Origin: Stappia sp.
GTDB taxonomy: Bacteria; Pseudomonadota; Alphaproteobacteria; Rhizobiales; Stappiaceae
DNA: 64,000 nt
Direction: 5' to 3'
NCBI RefSeq assembly: GCF_040110915.1
Contig: NZ_CP157793.1
Location: 632,939 to 696,938, forward strand
Shown here: positions 1-9,006 of the stretch, piece by piece
Numbering within the stretch: the stretch's first letter is position 1
Layout: each line of letters opens with the position of its first letter
Notes under the pieces: model-generated
Databases searched by the model: none
Seen by the model: only the letters and a program-made list of their open reading frames with translations
Told to the model about the DNA's origin: nothing
Made by a program: the position numbers and the translations under genes

Positions 1-1138
1 GCGGCACGGCAAAGCTGGAGCCCGAGGCCTGGCCCGTCCGGCCGAGATGATCGACGACCGCGATGCTTTCCCCGGGCAGCATGATGTCGACGGCGACACG
101 TCCCCAGTTCGAGCCGCGGGCCAGCCGGCCCTCGGTGTCGGATGAGGTAACGGTCAGGACGGTGTCCAGATCGAGCGCCGCCGGATAGACCGGATCCCGG
201 TCGATGTCGCGCCCGTCGTTGCCGGCGGAAACGATGGCGAGCATGTCGCGGCGGGAAAGAGCCCGCGCGAAGGTCTCCCAGTCGTCCGCGTTCCGACTGC
301 CCAGCGGAAGCACGAGAATGCGCGCCCCGGCCCTGGCGGCGGCGTCGACGATATCGGCCATGCGCGTCATGTCCGGGCGGGGATACCGGAAGGGAATCAG
401 GGCGACATTCGGCGCCTCGCGCACCAGAATCGAGGCGACCGCCGTGCCATGGCGCATCGGCAGAAAGGGCCCGCGTGCGGTATCGCCGTCATAGGGCCAT
501 GGGTCCATGTCCCAGAAATCATAGCCAAGGGGCGTGCCGTCGGCGTCGCGCGCAAGGCCGTCTCGGAAGAGCGGCAGGTCGTAGGCGAGACCGGAATCGA
601 CAAGCGCCACCCGCACGCCGCCGGGATCCCTGCCGTCCGGCCAGGGCGCCTGCAGCGTCTCGCTGCCGCCTATGGTCGTCAGATCGCTGTCGAGCAGATC
701 GAGATGGCGCCACGCGGGACCTTCCGCTCTGATGGCGCGTCCCTGGCGGATGCGGCAGTCGCCATCCGCGATCGCAAAGAGCACCGGGACATCGCCGTCC
801 GGACCGGCCGCATGGTAGGACACGGTGAAGCGGCGAAGGTGCTGGCCGGACTGCCAGCGCTCGATCTCCATCGCCCGCGCGCCCGGCAGCGCGAGGCGGA
901 TGAGTGTCCGACGCGGCGCGGTCACGTTCGGCCGGTGGCGTTCCGCGCGCAGGCTGCTGCCGGGAAAGGCGGCCACGGCGCGGCGTCCGGTCAGCTCGGC
1001 GATGGGGCACAGGCGCTCGACGGCGAGACGAATGCGCTCGCGACCCTCCGCCCGCAGATCACCCTGTGCGGCGGGAGCCGCGATGCCCGCGCCAGCGATC
1101 AGACAGACCGCAAGAACCAGCCGTCCAAGACCGGGCAT
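1..1138 (-). CDS. Secreted subtilisin-like (S8) serine protease, C-terminus cut by window edge
   Basis: The frame is open from the ATG at 1138 to the left window edge with no stop, so the C-terminus is missing. The first ~24 residues form a Sec-type signal peptide (hydrophobic LVLAVCLIAGAGIAA, then APAAQ). The catalytic triad of subtilases is visible: Asp181 in VALVDSG, His230 in RHGTAVAS and Ser375 in GSSFAVP. The oxyanion Asn is in SAGNDG. A region of about 155 residues before the protease domain is not recognised. GAGGAGGG lies just upstream of the ATG as a ribosome site. A secreted peptidase is well supported; its substrate is unknown. Confidence 0.85.
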   Translation of the reverse strand, partial: MPGLGRLVLAVCLIAGAGIAAPAAQGDLRAEGRERIRLAVERLCPIAELTGRRAVAAFPGSSLRAERHRPNVTAPRRTLIRLALPGARAMEIERWQSGQHLRRFTVSYHAAGPDGDVPVLFAIADGDCRIRQGRAIRAEGPAWRHLDLLDSDLTTIGGSETLQAPWPDGRDPGGVRVALVDSGLAYDLPLFRDGLARDADGTPLGYDFWDMDPWPYDGDTARGPFLPMRHGTAVASILVREAPNVALIPFRYPRPDMTRMADIVDAAARAGARILVLPLGSRNADDWETFARALSRRDMLAIVSAGNDGRDIDRDPVYPAALDLDTVLTVTSSDTEGRLARGSNWGRVAVDIMLPGESIAVVDHLGRTGQASGSSFAVP

Positions 1139-1286
1139 CCGACCCTCCTCACGATCCGGCCCCGCGACGGGCGGTCTGCGTCCGGCCCCTCGTGTCCGGT
1201 CCGCGGACGCGGGCGGGCCCGGGCAAAAGGCACGCACAGGGCCCGAGGGCGGTCAAGGCGACCGCCCGCGCCGTCTGGACCGGCCC

Positions 1287-2018
1287 TCAGAGGCGGTCGT
1301 TCAGGAAATCGGAGAAGGCGTCCCAGCTCGCCGTGTCGGCCCGCTCCTGATAGCGGTTGGAGCCGAACACCGTGAAGGCATGCGGCGCGCCGGAATAGAC
1401 CTCGATGGCATAGGGCGTGCCGGCGGTCTCGAGTTCCTTGGCGAGGGTCGCGACGTCGTCCATCGTGATCGAGGTGTCCGCGCCGCCGTGCAGGATGAGA
1501 AGAGGCGGTTCGTCGCCGGTCCAGGATTGCCCCTCGGGCGTCGACAAGCCTCCATGGAAACTCGCGAAGCCCGCCGCCTCGCCGGCCATGTCGCTGCGCG
1601 CCATTTCCAGCGCGACGGCCCCGCCGAAGCAATAGCCCATCACCACCATGTTCGTATCGCCCGCCTGCTCGCGTGCCTGGGCGACGCCGGCTTGAATGAG
1701 CGCGCGCATGCGCTCCCGGTCCTGATAGAGCGCGCCGGTCGCGGCCCGCCGGTGGTCGACCGTTTCCGTCGGCGTCGCATCGCCGAACATGTCGAGGGCG
1801 AAGGCGCTGTAGCCCATGTCGGCCAGCATGTCGGCACGGCGGCGCTCGTAGTCCGTCATGCCGTCCCAGTCGTGCACGATCAGCACGAGGCCGCGCGGGC
1901 TCTCGGCCGCCGCGAAATAGCCGGTGAAGGCCTCGCCATCGACGGTGTAGGACACGTCGGCCGCCACGGCGGGTGTCGCGGCGAGCATGCATGCAAAGAG
2001 GATCGGTTTCAGGCGCAT
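1287..2018 (-). CDS. Secreted dienelactone hydrolase family protein
   Basis: This 243-residue alpha/beta hydrolase has a signal peptide (MRLKPILFACMLAATPAVAA). The family triad is present: Cys130 in GYCFGG, Asp181 in HGGADTS and His213 in GAPHAF. Cys rather than Ser as nucleophile is characteristic of dienelactone hydrolases (PF01738). Periplasmic members act on unknown esters or lactones, so the substrate cannot be named here. The start at 2018 was chosen because it follows a GGGAGAC ribosome site and begins a clean signal peptide; the frame is open further upstream but without these signals. It lies 148 bp downstream of the subtilase start on the same strand, and nothing links the two functionally. 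Confidence 0.85.
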   Translation of the reverse strand: MRLKPILFACMLAATPAVAADVSYTVDGEAFTGYFAAAESPRGLVLIVHDWDGMTDYERRRADMLADMGYSAFALDMFGDATPTETVDHRRAATGALYQDRERMRALIQAGVAQAREQAGDTNMVVMGYCFGGAVALEMARSDMAGEAAGFASFHGGLSTPEGQSWTGDEPPLLILHGGADTSITMDDVATLAKELETAGTPYAIEVYSGAPHAFTVFGSNRYQERADTASWDAFSDFLNDRL

Positions 2019-2225
2019 TGTGTCTCCCTCCCAGATCGATGCCGCAGGGGGCATCGACAGATCAAATGACGACCGGACACATGGGCCGCAAACGCGCGCC
2101 GGCAAGCCGAAGGGCCCGCCCGGGGTCGCGCGGCCGGGATGTATCGGCGTGTGGAATGGCTGGAAAGTGCGTAAGGGTTGTCTTGCCGATGCACGGCGGC
2201 TAACGTGAAACAAGTCATTCGAGAG

Positions 2226-2231
2226 TATAAT
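2226..2231 (+). promoter_or_regulatory. Candidate -10 box (TATAAT) for the helicase-nuclease gene
   Basis: A perfect TATAAT lies in a short AT-rich patch just after the divergent hydrolase gene. No convincing -35 hexamer is seen at 16-18 bp. The box lies downstream of the first ATG of the open frame (2178) but upstream of the GTG at 2259, which supports the GTG as the true start. Confidence 0.4.
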
Positions 2232-2258
2232 TTCTTTTACTTACATGAGGTTGTCGAG

Positions 2259-5200
2259 GTGAGCGAGTCCGGGGGAGTGCATTCGAGGGGCGACGCGTCG
2301 CGAAGCGGTCAAATCGAGAGCGGTCATCAGAAAGACGCGGATCCGGGAACGGGACCCGTCGTTTCCATTCGCGCGCCGAGCGACGACGGCGCGCGGAACA
2401 CGTCCGATACACGCGAGCCGACGAATGCGCTCGAGCCGTCCGATGTGCCCGACGGCCCCGAGGCGCCCGACGGCCCCGAGGCGCCCGGCGGCTCGGGGGA
2501 GGCCGGTGCGGCGCCATCCGGGCCACGGATTTGCGCCGATATCGCGTCGAGTTTCACCTATGCGTCCTACCAGAACGCGATTCCCGTCATCCGCTCGCTG
2601 GCGATCGAGAACGGGTCGGATCGTCAGGTCGACGATCTTCGGCTCGAGCTGACGTCGTCGCCGGCATTCCTTCGTCCGAAGACCTGGACTGTCGATCGTG
2701 TGCGTGCCGACGACAGCCTTGCGATGAGCGACAGGACGCTCGACCTCGATGCGGCCTATCTCGACGGGTTGAACGAGGCGGAGCGCGGGGAAATCACCCT
2801 GCGTCTTTCGGCGGCGGGCAAGCTCCTGGACGAGCGACGCCTTCCGGTCAGGCTTCTGGCCCGCGACGAATGGGGCGGCGTGGAGGACATGGCGCAATTG
2901 CTGCCCGCCTTCATCCTGCCGAACGATCCGGGCATTCCGCCCGTTCTGCGGGCGGCGGCGGAGCGTCTCGTGGCGCATGGTCATTCCGGTGCGCTCGACG
3001 GATACCAGTCGCAAAGTCCTCAGCGCGCCTTCATGCTCGCGGCCGCCATCTACGCGGCCATCGCGAAGCAGGGGCTCCATTATGCCGAGCCGCCGGCCAG
3101 TTTCGAAACGCGCGGGCAGAAAATCCGACGGCCGGCGACGATCGCGGAGGCGCGCCTTGCAACCTGTCTCGACACCGCGCTGCTGTTCGCGGCGGCGCTG
3201 GAGGCCGCCGGCCTGCACCCCTTCGTGCTGTTGTTCGACGGGCACGCCGCCTCCGGGGTCTGGCTGCAGGAGCGCAGCTTTGCCAGGTCGATCGAGACCG
3301 ATCCGATGGAAGTCCGCAAGGCGCTGGCCGCGCGCGAGGCGATCGTCTTCGAAACGACCGGCGTCACCCATCGCCCCGCGATGACGTTCGAAGCGGCGCA
3401 GCACCTGCTGGCGCCGCGTCTCGGCGAGGATCGGGCGAAGGATTTCGTCGCGGCGGTTGACATCCGGCGATCGCGGAGCGCGGGGATCACGCCGCTCGCC
3501 TCCCACGATGCCTTGCGCCGGCGCCTGCCCGAAGGGGAGGAGGAGCAGGCGCCGGTCTCCGATCTGCCGCTGCCGGCCATGCCGGCGTTCGCGGAGCTGC
3601 CTCCGGAAACGGCCGAGGAAAAGCCGACGACGGCGGCGGGCCGGATCGAGCGGTGGCAGAGGAAGCTGCTCGACCTGACGCTTCGCAACCGCTTGCTGAA
3701 TTTTCCGGAGTCGAAAAAGACCATTCCCTTTCTGTGCGGCGACGTTGCGCGTCTGGAAGACCGGCTGGCGGAGGGCGTGGCGATCCGCATCGTTTCCCTG
3801 CCGGAGCAGAACCCGCTCGGCGAGCGCGACGCGGCGCTTTACCGCGACGTTCACGGCAAGGATCTGCAGCGGACCTTCGCGGCGGAGGCGCTGGCGCGCG
3901 ATGAGTTGACCTCCACGCTCGACGCGCGTCAGCTCGAGGCCCGGTTGATCGATCTCTACCGTCAGGTCCGCAACGACTATGCGGAAGGGGGCGCGAACAC
4001 GCTGTTTCTCGCGGTCGGCTTCCTGCGCTGGAAGAAGCAGGCGAGCGACGAGCGCAGTTACCGTGCGCCCCTGCTGCTGATTCCGGTGAAGCTGGAACGG
4101 CGCAGTGCCAGCTCCCGCTTCTCGCTGCGGTATCATGAGGACGAGCCGCGCTTCAACGCAACGCTTCTGCAGTTCCTCGAGCGCGATTTCGATCTCGCGC
4201 TCACAGGGTTCGACGGGGAGCTGCCGACCGACGACAGCGGCGTCGACGTTCCCCGCGTCCTGTCCATGGTGCGCCATGCCGTCCGCGATGTGCCCGGAAT
4301 GGAAGTCGTCGACGAGACGGCGCTTTCGACATTCTCCTTCGCGAAGTTCCTGATGTGGAAGGACCTTGTCGAGCGCACCGACGATCTTCGCCGGAACAGG
4401 GTCGTCCGGCACCTGATCGACACGCCCGATCAGGCCTTCGGACCGGAGGCGAGCGGCGCGCCGGTGCGCGACGAGGGAGATCTCGACCGCAGTTGCGACC
4501 CCGCCGACATCGTCAATATCCTGCCCGCCGACTCCTCTCAGATCGCGGCCAGCGTTGCGGCGGCGGACGGGCATGACTTCGTGGTGGTCGGTCCGCCCGG
4601 AACGGGCAAGAGCCAGACCATCGCCAACATGATCTCCAACTGCCTCGCGGCCGGGAAAACGGTGCTGTTCGTCGCGGAGAAGACGGCGGCGCTGGACGTC
4701 GTGTATCGCCGCCTTCGCGAGCACGGGCTGGGGCCGCATTGCGTCGAACTGCATTCGAGCAAGACGGATCGCCGCCACTTCCTCGGGCAATTGAAGTCGG
4801 CCTGGGAGGAGGGGGGCGCGGCGGATCTCGACGAATGGATCGAGATCAACGAGCGGCTGCGGCTGCGGCGCGACGAACTCAACGCCTACGTCGAGGCCCT
4901 GCACAGGCGTCATGCCAATGGATGGAGCCCGTTCATGGCGCTCGGCCTGGCGCTGCACAAGGCGGAGATGCCGGCGCCGGAGCTTGCCTGGAGCGAGCGC
5001 GAGACGCGGGACGCGGAAGCGCTTCGCGCTCTTGAAGATCTGGCGGAAAACCTCGGGCACGTGTTCGCGTCGGTGGAACGACGTCCCGGACTGGAACTGG
5101 TGGATCTCGAGAGCTGGAGCAGCGGCGCGCAGGACGCGGTCCTCGCGGCGGCGCAGGCGCTTGCGGATGCCATCGAGACGGGGCTCGCGGAATTGTCCGC

Positions 5201-7733
5201 GTTCCGCGAGTCCCTCGGCCTGGAGGGCGAGCGCAGGGCGTCCGCCGACGAGGTCGCGCCGCTGAAGCGGCTCGCCGGGGCGTTGTGCCGGTGCGAAGGG
5301 CTGGACGTCAGCATCGCCTTCGACCGCGACCTGCCGGACTGCGAAAGGGCGCTGACCCGCCTCGCGGCGGACGTGGACGCCTACAGGAACGAGGAGGCGG
5401 CGCTCTCGGCGTCCTATGCGCCGGTGTCCGTGCGCGATCTGGACACGGGATCGCTCGACGGGCGCTGGCGGGAGGCGGTGGCGTCCCTGTGGCCCATGTC
5501 GATGCTGGGCAAGCGAAAGGTCGCCAGGTTGCTGCAAGGATATGCCGAGGCGGGCCGTGCCAATCCGGAAACCGACCTTCCGGTGCTGCGCCGCATGCAG
5601 GACATCCTGGCCCGGATCGCGGACAGTCCCCTTGCCGGGAAGCGCGTGCCCTTCGAGGGGCTGACGACGGATCTGGAAGCGCTCGGAGAGGTTCTCGGCG
5701 CCGCCAGGGAGGTGCGTGAGGCCCTGACCCTGCCCGAACGGGATGCGGATGCCCTGCGGCCCGTGCTGCAGGCCGTCGCGCCCTGTCTGGGCGCGGGCGA
5801 GGAGGGCGGCGCGCTGCGCGGTGCCGCAAGGGCCCTGTTGCGTGCGCTGGAGGATCTGGACGCGGCCCGCGGGCGCTTCGACGAGGCCGCGGCCCGTCCG
5901 GTCGAGGAGGTCGACGAGGACCGGTCGCTCGAGGCGCTCAAGGGCCGCCTTGTCGATCTGATGAACGCGCGTCATCTGCTCAGGGACTGGTCGTCCTGGT
6001 GCAAGGTTCGACGTCAGGCGCGCGTCTATGCGCTCGACGCGCTGGTTGCGGGGCTGGAGAGCGGGATCATCCCGGCCCGCGACGCGCGGGAGGCCTTTCG
6101 GGTCGGTTACGCCCGGTGGTGGCTTCCCAAGGTTCTCGACGGCGACCCGATCCTCCGCGACTTCCGGCGCTTCCAGCACGAGAACACCCTCGAACAGTTC
6201 CGCCATCTCGACGAGATGGTGCAGGCGCATGCCGCCCGCAGGGTCGCCCTCTCCGTCGCGCATGGCCTGCCGTCCGTGCAGAGCGTGCCCCGCAAATCGG
6301 AACTCGGGCAGTTGCGTCACCAGATGCAGCTGAAACGCCCGAGCCGCTCGATCCGCGACATGATCGCAAGCATGCCGGAAACCTTCCCCAGGCTCGCGCC
6401 ATGCATGTTGATGTCGCCGCTCTCGATTGCCCAGTATCTCCCCGCGAACCAGTCGCTTTTCGATGTCGTGATTTTCGATGAGGCGTCGCAGATCACCACC
6501 TGGGATGCGGTCGGCGCGATTGCGCGGGCACGGCAGACGATCATCGTCGGAGATCCGAAACAGCTGCCTCCGACCAACTTCTTCGGCCGCAACGAGGAAG
6601 ACGAGGAGATCGCGGATCACGAGAAGGATCTGGAGAGCATTCTGGACGAAGCCACGGCGGCCGGCATCCCGGTTCGCGACCTGAGATGGCATTACCGCAG
6701 CCGCAGCGAATCGCTGATCGCCTTCTCCAACCACCACTATTACAACAACCGTCTGGTGACCTTTCCCTCCCCGACCGTGGAGGATCGCGCGGTGCATCTG
6801 CGCCAGGTTTCAGACGGCGTGTACGACCGGGGCAAGAGCCGAACCAACCGGATCGAGGCCGAGGCCGTCGTGCGCGACGCCGTGGCCCGCATGACCGGCT
6901 GGCTGGACCTCCCCGAGGAGGACCGCCCGACCCTCGGCGTGATCACCTTCAATGCGCAGCAGCAGTCGCTTATCATGGACCTGCTCGACGCGGCGCGGCG
7001 CGACGCCCCCGATCTGGAGTGGTTCTTCGCCGACGACCGGGTCGAGCCGACGATCGTCAAGAACCTGGAAAACGTCCAGGGCGACGAGCGCGACGTCATC
7101 CTGTTCTCGATCACCTACTGGAAGGATGCCGCGGGCAAGCTGACCATGGACTTCGGCGCGATCAACAGGGATGGCGGCGAACGGCGGCTGAATGTCGCCG
7201 TGACCCGCGCGCGTCGGGAACTGGTGGTGTTCTCCGGCTTCACGGCGGACATGATCGACACGGGCCGGGCCAAGGGCCTCGCCGTGCGGCATCTCAAGGC
7301 GTTCCTGGACTACGCCGAGCGTGGCGCCGTGGCGCTTCCGGCGCAGGATATCGGGTCGGTGGGTGGTTTCGACTCGCCGTTCGAGGAGGCGGTTGCCGAC
7401 GAACTGCAGCGGCGCGGCTGGCTCGTCGTTCCCCAGGTCGGCGTGTCCGGCTTCCGCGTGGACATGGGCGTGCGCAATCCCGACAGGCCCGGAGCGTATC
7501 TGGCCGGGGTGGAATGCGATGGCGCGACCTATCACGGCTCGGCGACCGCGCGTGACCGCGACAAGGTTCGCCAGCAGGTGCTCGCCGGCCTTGGCTGGTC
7601 CATTTTGCGGGTGTGGTCCACCGACTGGTGGTTCGACGCCCCGGGATGCGCCGAGCGTTTGCACGCGGACCTTTGCAGGCTTCTGGAAGAGAGCCGGGTG
7701 GAAGAGAGCCGGGTGGAAGACAGCCGGGCGTGA
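2259..7733 (+). CDS. DUF4011 helicase-endonuclease, likely single-gene anti-phage protein
   Basis: This is a giant protein of about 1824 residues. After a low-complexity N-terminus (PDGPEA repeats) comes a DUF4011-type segment near residue 465 (KLLDLTLRNRLLNF). Superfamily 1 helicase motifs follow: Walker A GPPGTGKS near 778, Walker B FDEASQ at about 1407, QGDERDVI near 1608 and VAVTRAR near 1645. A C-terminal PD-(D/E)XK/Vsr-like nuclease domain spans about 1708-1790 (FEEAVADEL, RVDMGV, GVECDG). The order DUF4011-helicase-Vsr matches the one-gene defence system known as Hhe; that link is from memory of the family. It stands alone between unrelated genes. The GTG start at 2259 follows a GAGG site and a TATAAT box; an in-frame ATG at 2178 is the alternative. 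Confidence 0.85.
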   Translation: MSESGGVHSRGDASRSGQIESGHQKDADPGTGPVVSIRAPSDDGARNTSDTREPTNALEPSDVPDGPEAPDGPEAPGGSGEAGAAPSGPRICADIASSFTYASYQNAIPVIRSLAIENGSDRQVDDLRLELTSSPAFLRPKTWTVDRVRADDSLAMSDRTLDLDAAYLDGLNEAERGEITLRLSAAGKLLDERRLPVRLLARDEWGGVEDMAQLLPAFILPNDPGIPPVLRAAAERLVAHGHSGALDGYQSQSPQRAFMLAAAIYAAIAKQGLHYAEPPASFETRGQKIRRPATIAEARLATCLDTALLFAAALEAAGLHPFVLLFDGHAASGVWLQERSFARSIETDPMEVRKALAAREAIVFETTGVTHRPAMTFEAAQHLLAPRLGEDRAKDFVAAVDIRRSRSAGITPLASHDALRRRLPEGEEEQAPVSDLPLPAMPAFAELPPETAEEKPTTAAGRIERWQRKLLDLTLRNRLLNFPESKKTIPFLCGDVARLEDRLAEGVAIRIVSLPEQNPLGERDAALYRDVHGKDLQRTFAAEALARDELTSTLDARQLEARLIDLYRQVRNDYAEGGANTLFLAVGFLRWKKQASDERSYRAPLLLIPVKLERRSASSRFSLRYHEDEPRFNATLLQFLERDFDLALTGFDGELPTDDSGVDVPRVLSMVRHAVRDVPGMEVVDETALSTFSFAKFLMWKDLVERTDDLRRNRVVRHLIDTPDQAFGPEASGAPVRDEGDLDRSCDPADIVNILPADSSQIAASVAAADGHDFVVVGPPGTGKSQTIANMISNCLAAGKTVLFVAEKTAALDVVYRRLREHGLGPHCVELHSSKTDRRHFLGQLKSAWEEGGAADLDEWIEINERLRLRRDELNAYVEALHRRHANGWSPFMALGLALHKAEMPAPELAWSERETRDAEALRALEDLAENLGHVFASVERRPGLELVDLESWSSGAQDAVLAAAQALADAIETGLAELSAFRESLGLEGERRASADEVAPLKRLAGALCRCEGLDVSIAFDRDLPDCERALTRLAADVDAYRNEEAALSASYAPVSVRDLDTGSLDGRWREAVASLWPMSMLGKRKVARLLQGYAEAGRANPETDLPVLRRMQDILARIADSPLAGKRVPFEGLTTDLEALGEVLGAAREVREALTLPERDADALRPVLQAVAPCLGAGEEGGALRGAARALLRALEDLDAARGRFDEAAARPVEEVDEDRSLEALKGRLVDLMNARHLLRDWSSWCKVRRQARVYALDALVAGLESGIIPARDAREAFRVGYARWWLPKVLDGDPILRDFRRFQHENTLEQFRHLDEMVQAHAARRVALSVAHGLPSVQSVPRKSELGQLRHQMQLKRPSRSIRDMIASMPETFPRLAPCMLMSPLSIAQYLPANQSLFDVVIFDEASQITTWDAVGAIARARQTIIVGDPKQLPPTNFFGRNEEDEEIADHEKDLESILDEATAAGIPVRDLRWHYRSRSESLIAFSNHHYYNNRLVTFPSPTVEDRAVHLRQVSDGVYDRGKSRTNRIEAEAVVRDAVARMTGWLDLPEEDRPTLGVITFNAQQQSLIMDLLDAARRDAPDLEWFFADDRVEPTIVKNLENVQGDERDVILFSITYWKDAAGKLTMDFGAINRDGGERRLNVAVTRARRELVVFSGFTADMIDTGRAKGLAVRHLKAFLDYAERGAVALPAQDIGSVGGFDSPFEEAVADELQRRGWLVVPQVGVSGFRVDMGVRNPDRPGAYLAGVECDGATYHGSATARDRDKVRQQVLAGLGWSILRVWSTDWWFDAPGCAERLHADLCRLLEESRVEESRVEDSRA
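7686..7730 (+). repeat. 15-bp tandem repeat, three units, at the 3' end of the helicase gene
   Basis: Three adjacent units (7686-7700, 7701-7715, 7716-7730) of GAAGAGAGCCGGGTG. The first two are identical and the third has two changes. They encode EESRV, EESRV, EDSRA as the last residues before the TGA. Being a multiple of three, unit gain or loss would keep the frame. Confidence 0.9.
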
Positions 7734-7882
7734 CAGCCCCCGGGCGCAAGACGGGCCGCGACCGGGGACGGTGGTGACCCGAGCTCTCGTCCGTCAGTGC
7801 CATCGCGGGCAAGGTTATCGCGGGACAGGCCATCGGGGGCGAGGGGGTATCAGTCAACTTGCGCCGTCCGCCGCGACGATTC

Positions 7883-8902
7883 CTAGAACGTGAGGAGCCC
7901 GAAGGCGACGAGGGCGCTCGCCGCGCCGGCGAGCACCACGGTTTCCGTCACCACGATGCCGATATGGCCGCCGCCGACCCTGGTCATCGCGCCGAGCGCG
8001 GTCTTGACGCCGAGTGCCGCGATCGCCGTGACCAGAAGCAGGCGCGACACTTCGGTCGCCACCGTCACCACAAGCGCGGGCAGCAGGCCGAAGCTGTTGA
8101 GCGCTGCCAGCACCGCGAAGCCGATGACAAAGCCCGGCAGGCGCGGCGCCGCGCCGCTGCCACCGGCATTCGTGCCGCGCAGGGCCAGCAGCAGGACGAT
8201 CAACACGACCGGCAGAAGGCTGACGCGCAGCAGCTTGACGATGGTCGCGAGCTCGCCGGTTTCTTCCGAAACAAGATATCCCGCGCCGACGACCTGCGCG
8301 ACGTCGTGGATCGTTGCGCCGATCAAAAAGCCGATCTCGCGGTGCGAGAAATCGAAAGCGGTGAAGATCAGCGGATAGAGAACCATCGCGACCGTCGACA
8401 GCGTCGTGACGGCGATTACCGTGAAGAGCGTATTGCGCTCAAGCTTGTCGTTGACGGGCAGGGCGGCGGAAATGGCGAGCGCGGCCGAGGCGCCGCAGAT
8501 GGCGACCGAGCCCCCCGTGAGGATCGCGAAGCGCCAGCCGCGCCCGAAGAGGCGGCAGGCGAGAAACCCGGTCGCGATGGTGAGCGCGATGAGCCCCGCG
8601 ACCGCCGCCCCCGTCTGCCATCCGAGGCCTGCGATTTCCGACGCCGTGACCCGCGCGCCGAGCAGCGCGACGCCAAGGCGCAGGAGCGTTCTGGAACTGA
8701 AGCCGATGCCGGGCGCGAAGCGGGCGTCTTCCGACGTGAAGTTGAAGGCCATGCCGATCAAGAGCGCGAACAGCATCGCCGGCCCGCCGTAGTGATCCGA
8801 CAGGAAGCCGGCGGCCGCGCCGATCACCAGCGCGAGTAGAACGCCCGGCGCGAGGCGATAGAGGGGGGCGGCTGCGCGCGCCCGCAGGGTCGGAAAGGTC
8901 AT
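7883..8902 (-). CDS. suyZ: SuyZ-like sulfite/sulfate exporter (YeiH/COG2855 family)
   Basis: This 339-residue, roughly ten-helix membrane protein belongs to the PF03601 'putative sulfate exporter' family, with GARVTASEIAGLGW, GGSVAICGASAALAI and GATIHDVAQVVGAGY. It lies just downstream of suyAB on the same strand. In Paracoccus pantotrophus a COG2855 protein, SuyZ, sits beside the sulfolactate sulfo-lyase genes and is thought to expel the sulfite or sulfate released. Here the same role is inferred from context. A paralogue with roughly nine of ten residues identical lies at 43842-44840 on the other strand. The ATG at 8902 follows a short gap after suyB. Confidence 0.8.
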   Translation of the reverse strand: MTFPTLRARAAAPLYRLAPGVLLALVIGAAAGFLSDHYGGPAMLFALLIGMAFNFTSEDARFAPGIGFSSRTLLRLGVALLGARVTASEIAGLGWQTGAAVAGLIALTIATGFLACRLFGRGWRFAILTGGSVAICGASAALAISAALPVNDKLERNTLFTVIAVTTLSTVAMVLYPLIFTAFDFSHREIGFLIGATIHDVAQVVGAGYLVSEETGELATIVKLLRVSLLPVVLIVLLLALRGTNAGGSGAAPRLPGFVIGFAVLAALNSFGLLPALVVTVATEVSRLLLVTAIAALGVKTALGAMTRVGGGHIGIVVTETVVLAGAASALVAFGLLTF

Positions 8903-8970
8903 GTCACACCGGCGGTGGGCTGAGCGTCAGGGCGTGTGCATCGCACACCGGCAGTGTCGATGCAGCTGGC

Positions 8971-8993
8971 GGCAGGGGCCGATCGCCCCTGCC
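8971..8993. terminator. GC hairpin between suyB and suyZ
   Basis: A perfect 9-bp stem (GGCAGGGGC / GCCCCTGCC) with a 5-nt loop sits in the 104-bp gap between suyB and suyZ. The T-run (GCGTTTT) is on the + side only, so for the leftward operon it is more likely a partial attenuator or an mRNA-stabilising hairpin than a full terminator. Confidence 0.4.
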
Positions 8994-9006
8994 GCGTTTT
9001 GCAAGC

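Noticed and set aside
2241..6797. 1518-codon open frame antisense to the helicase-nuclease gene
   Set aside because: It is a mirror frame created by GC-rich third positions. It has Arg/Gly/His-rich composition and no recognisable domain, while the + frame has full helicase motifs.
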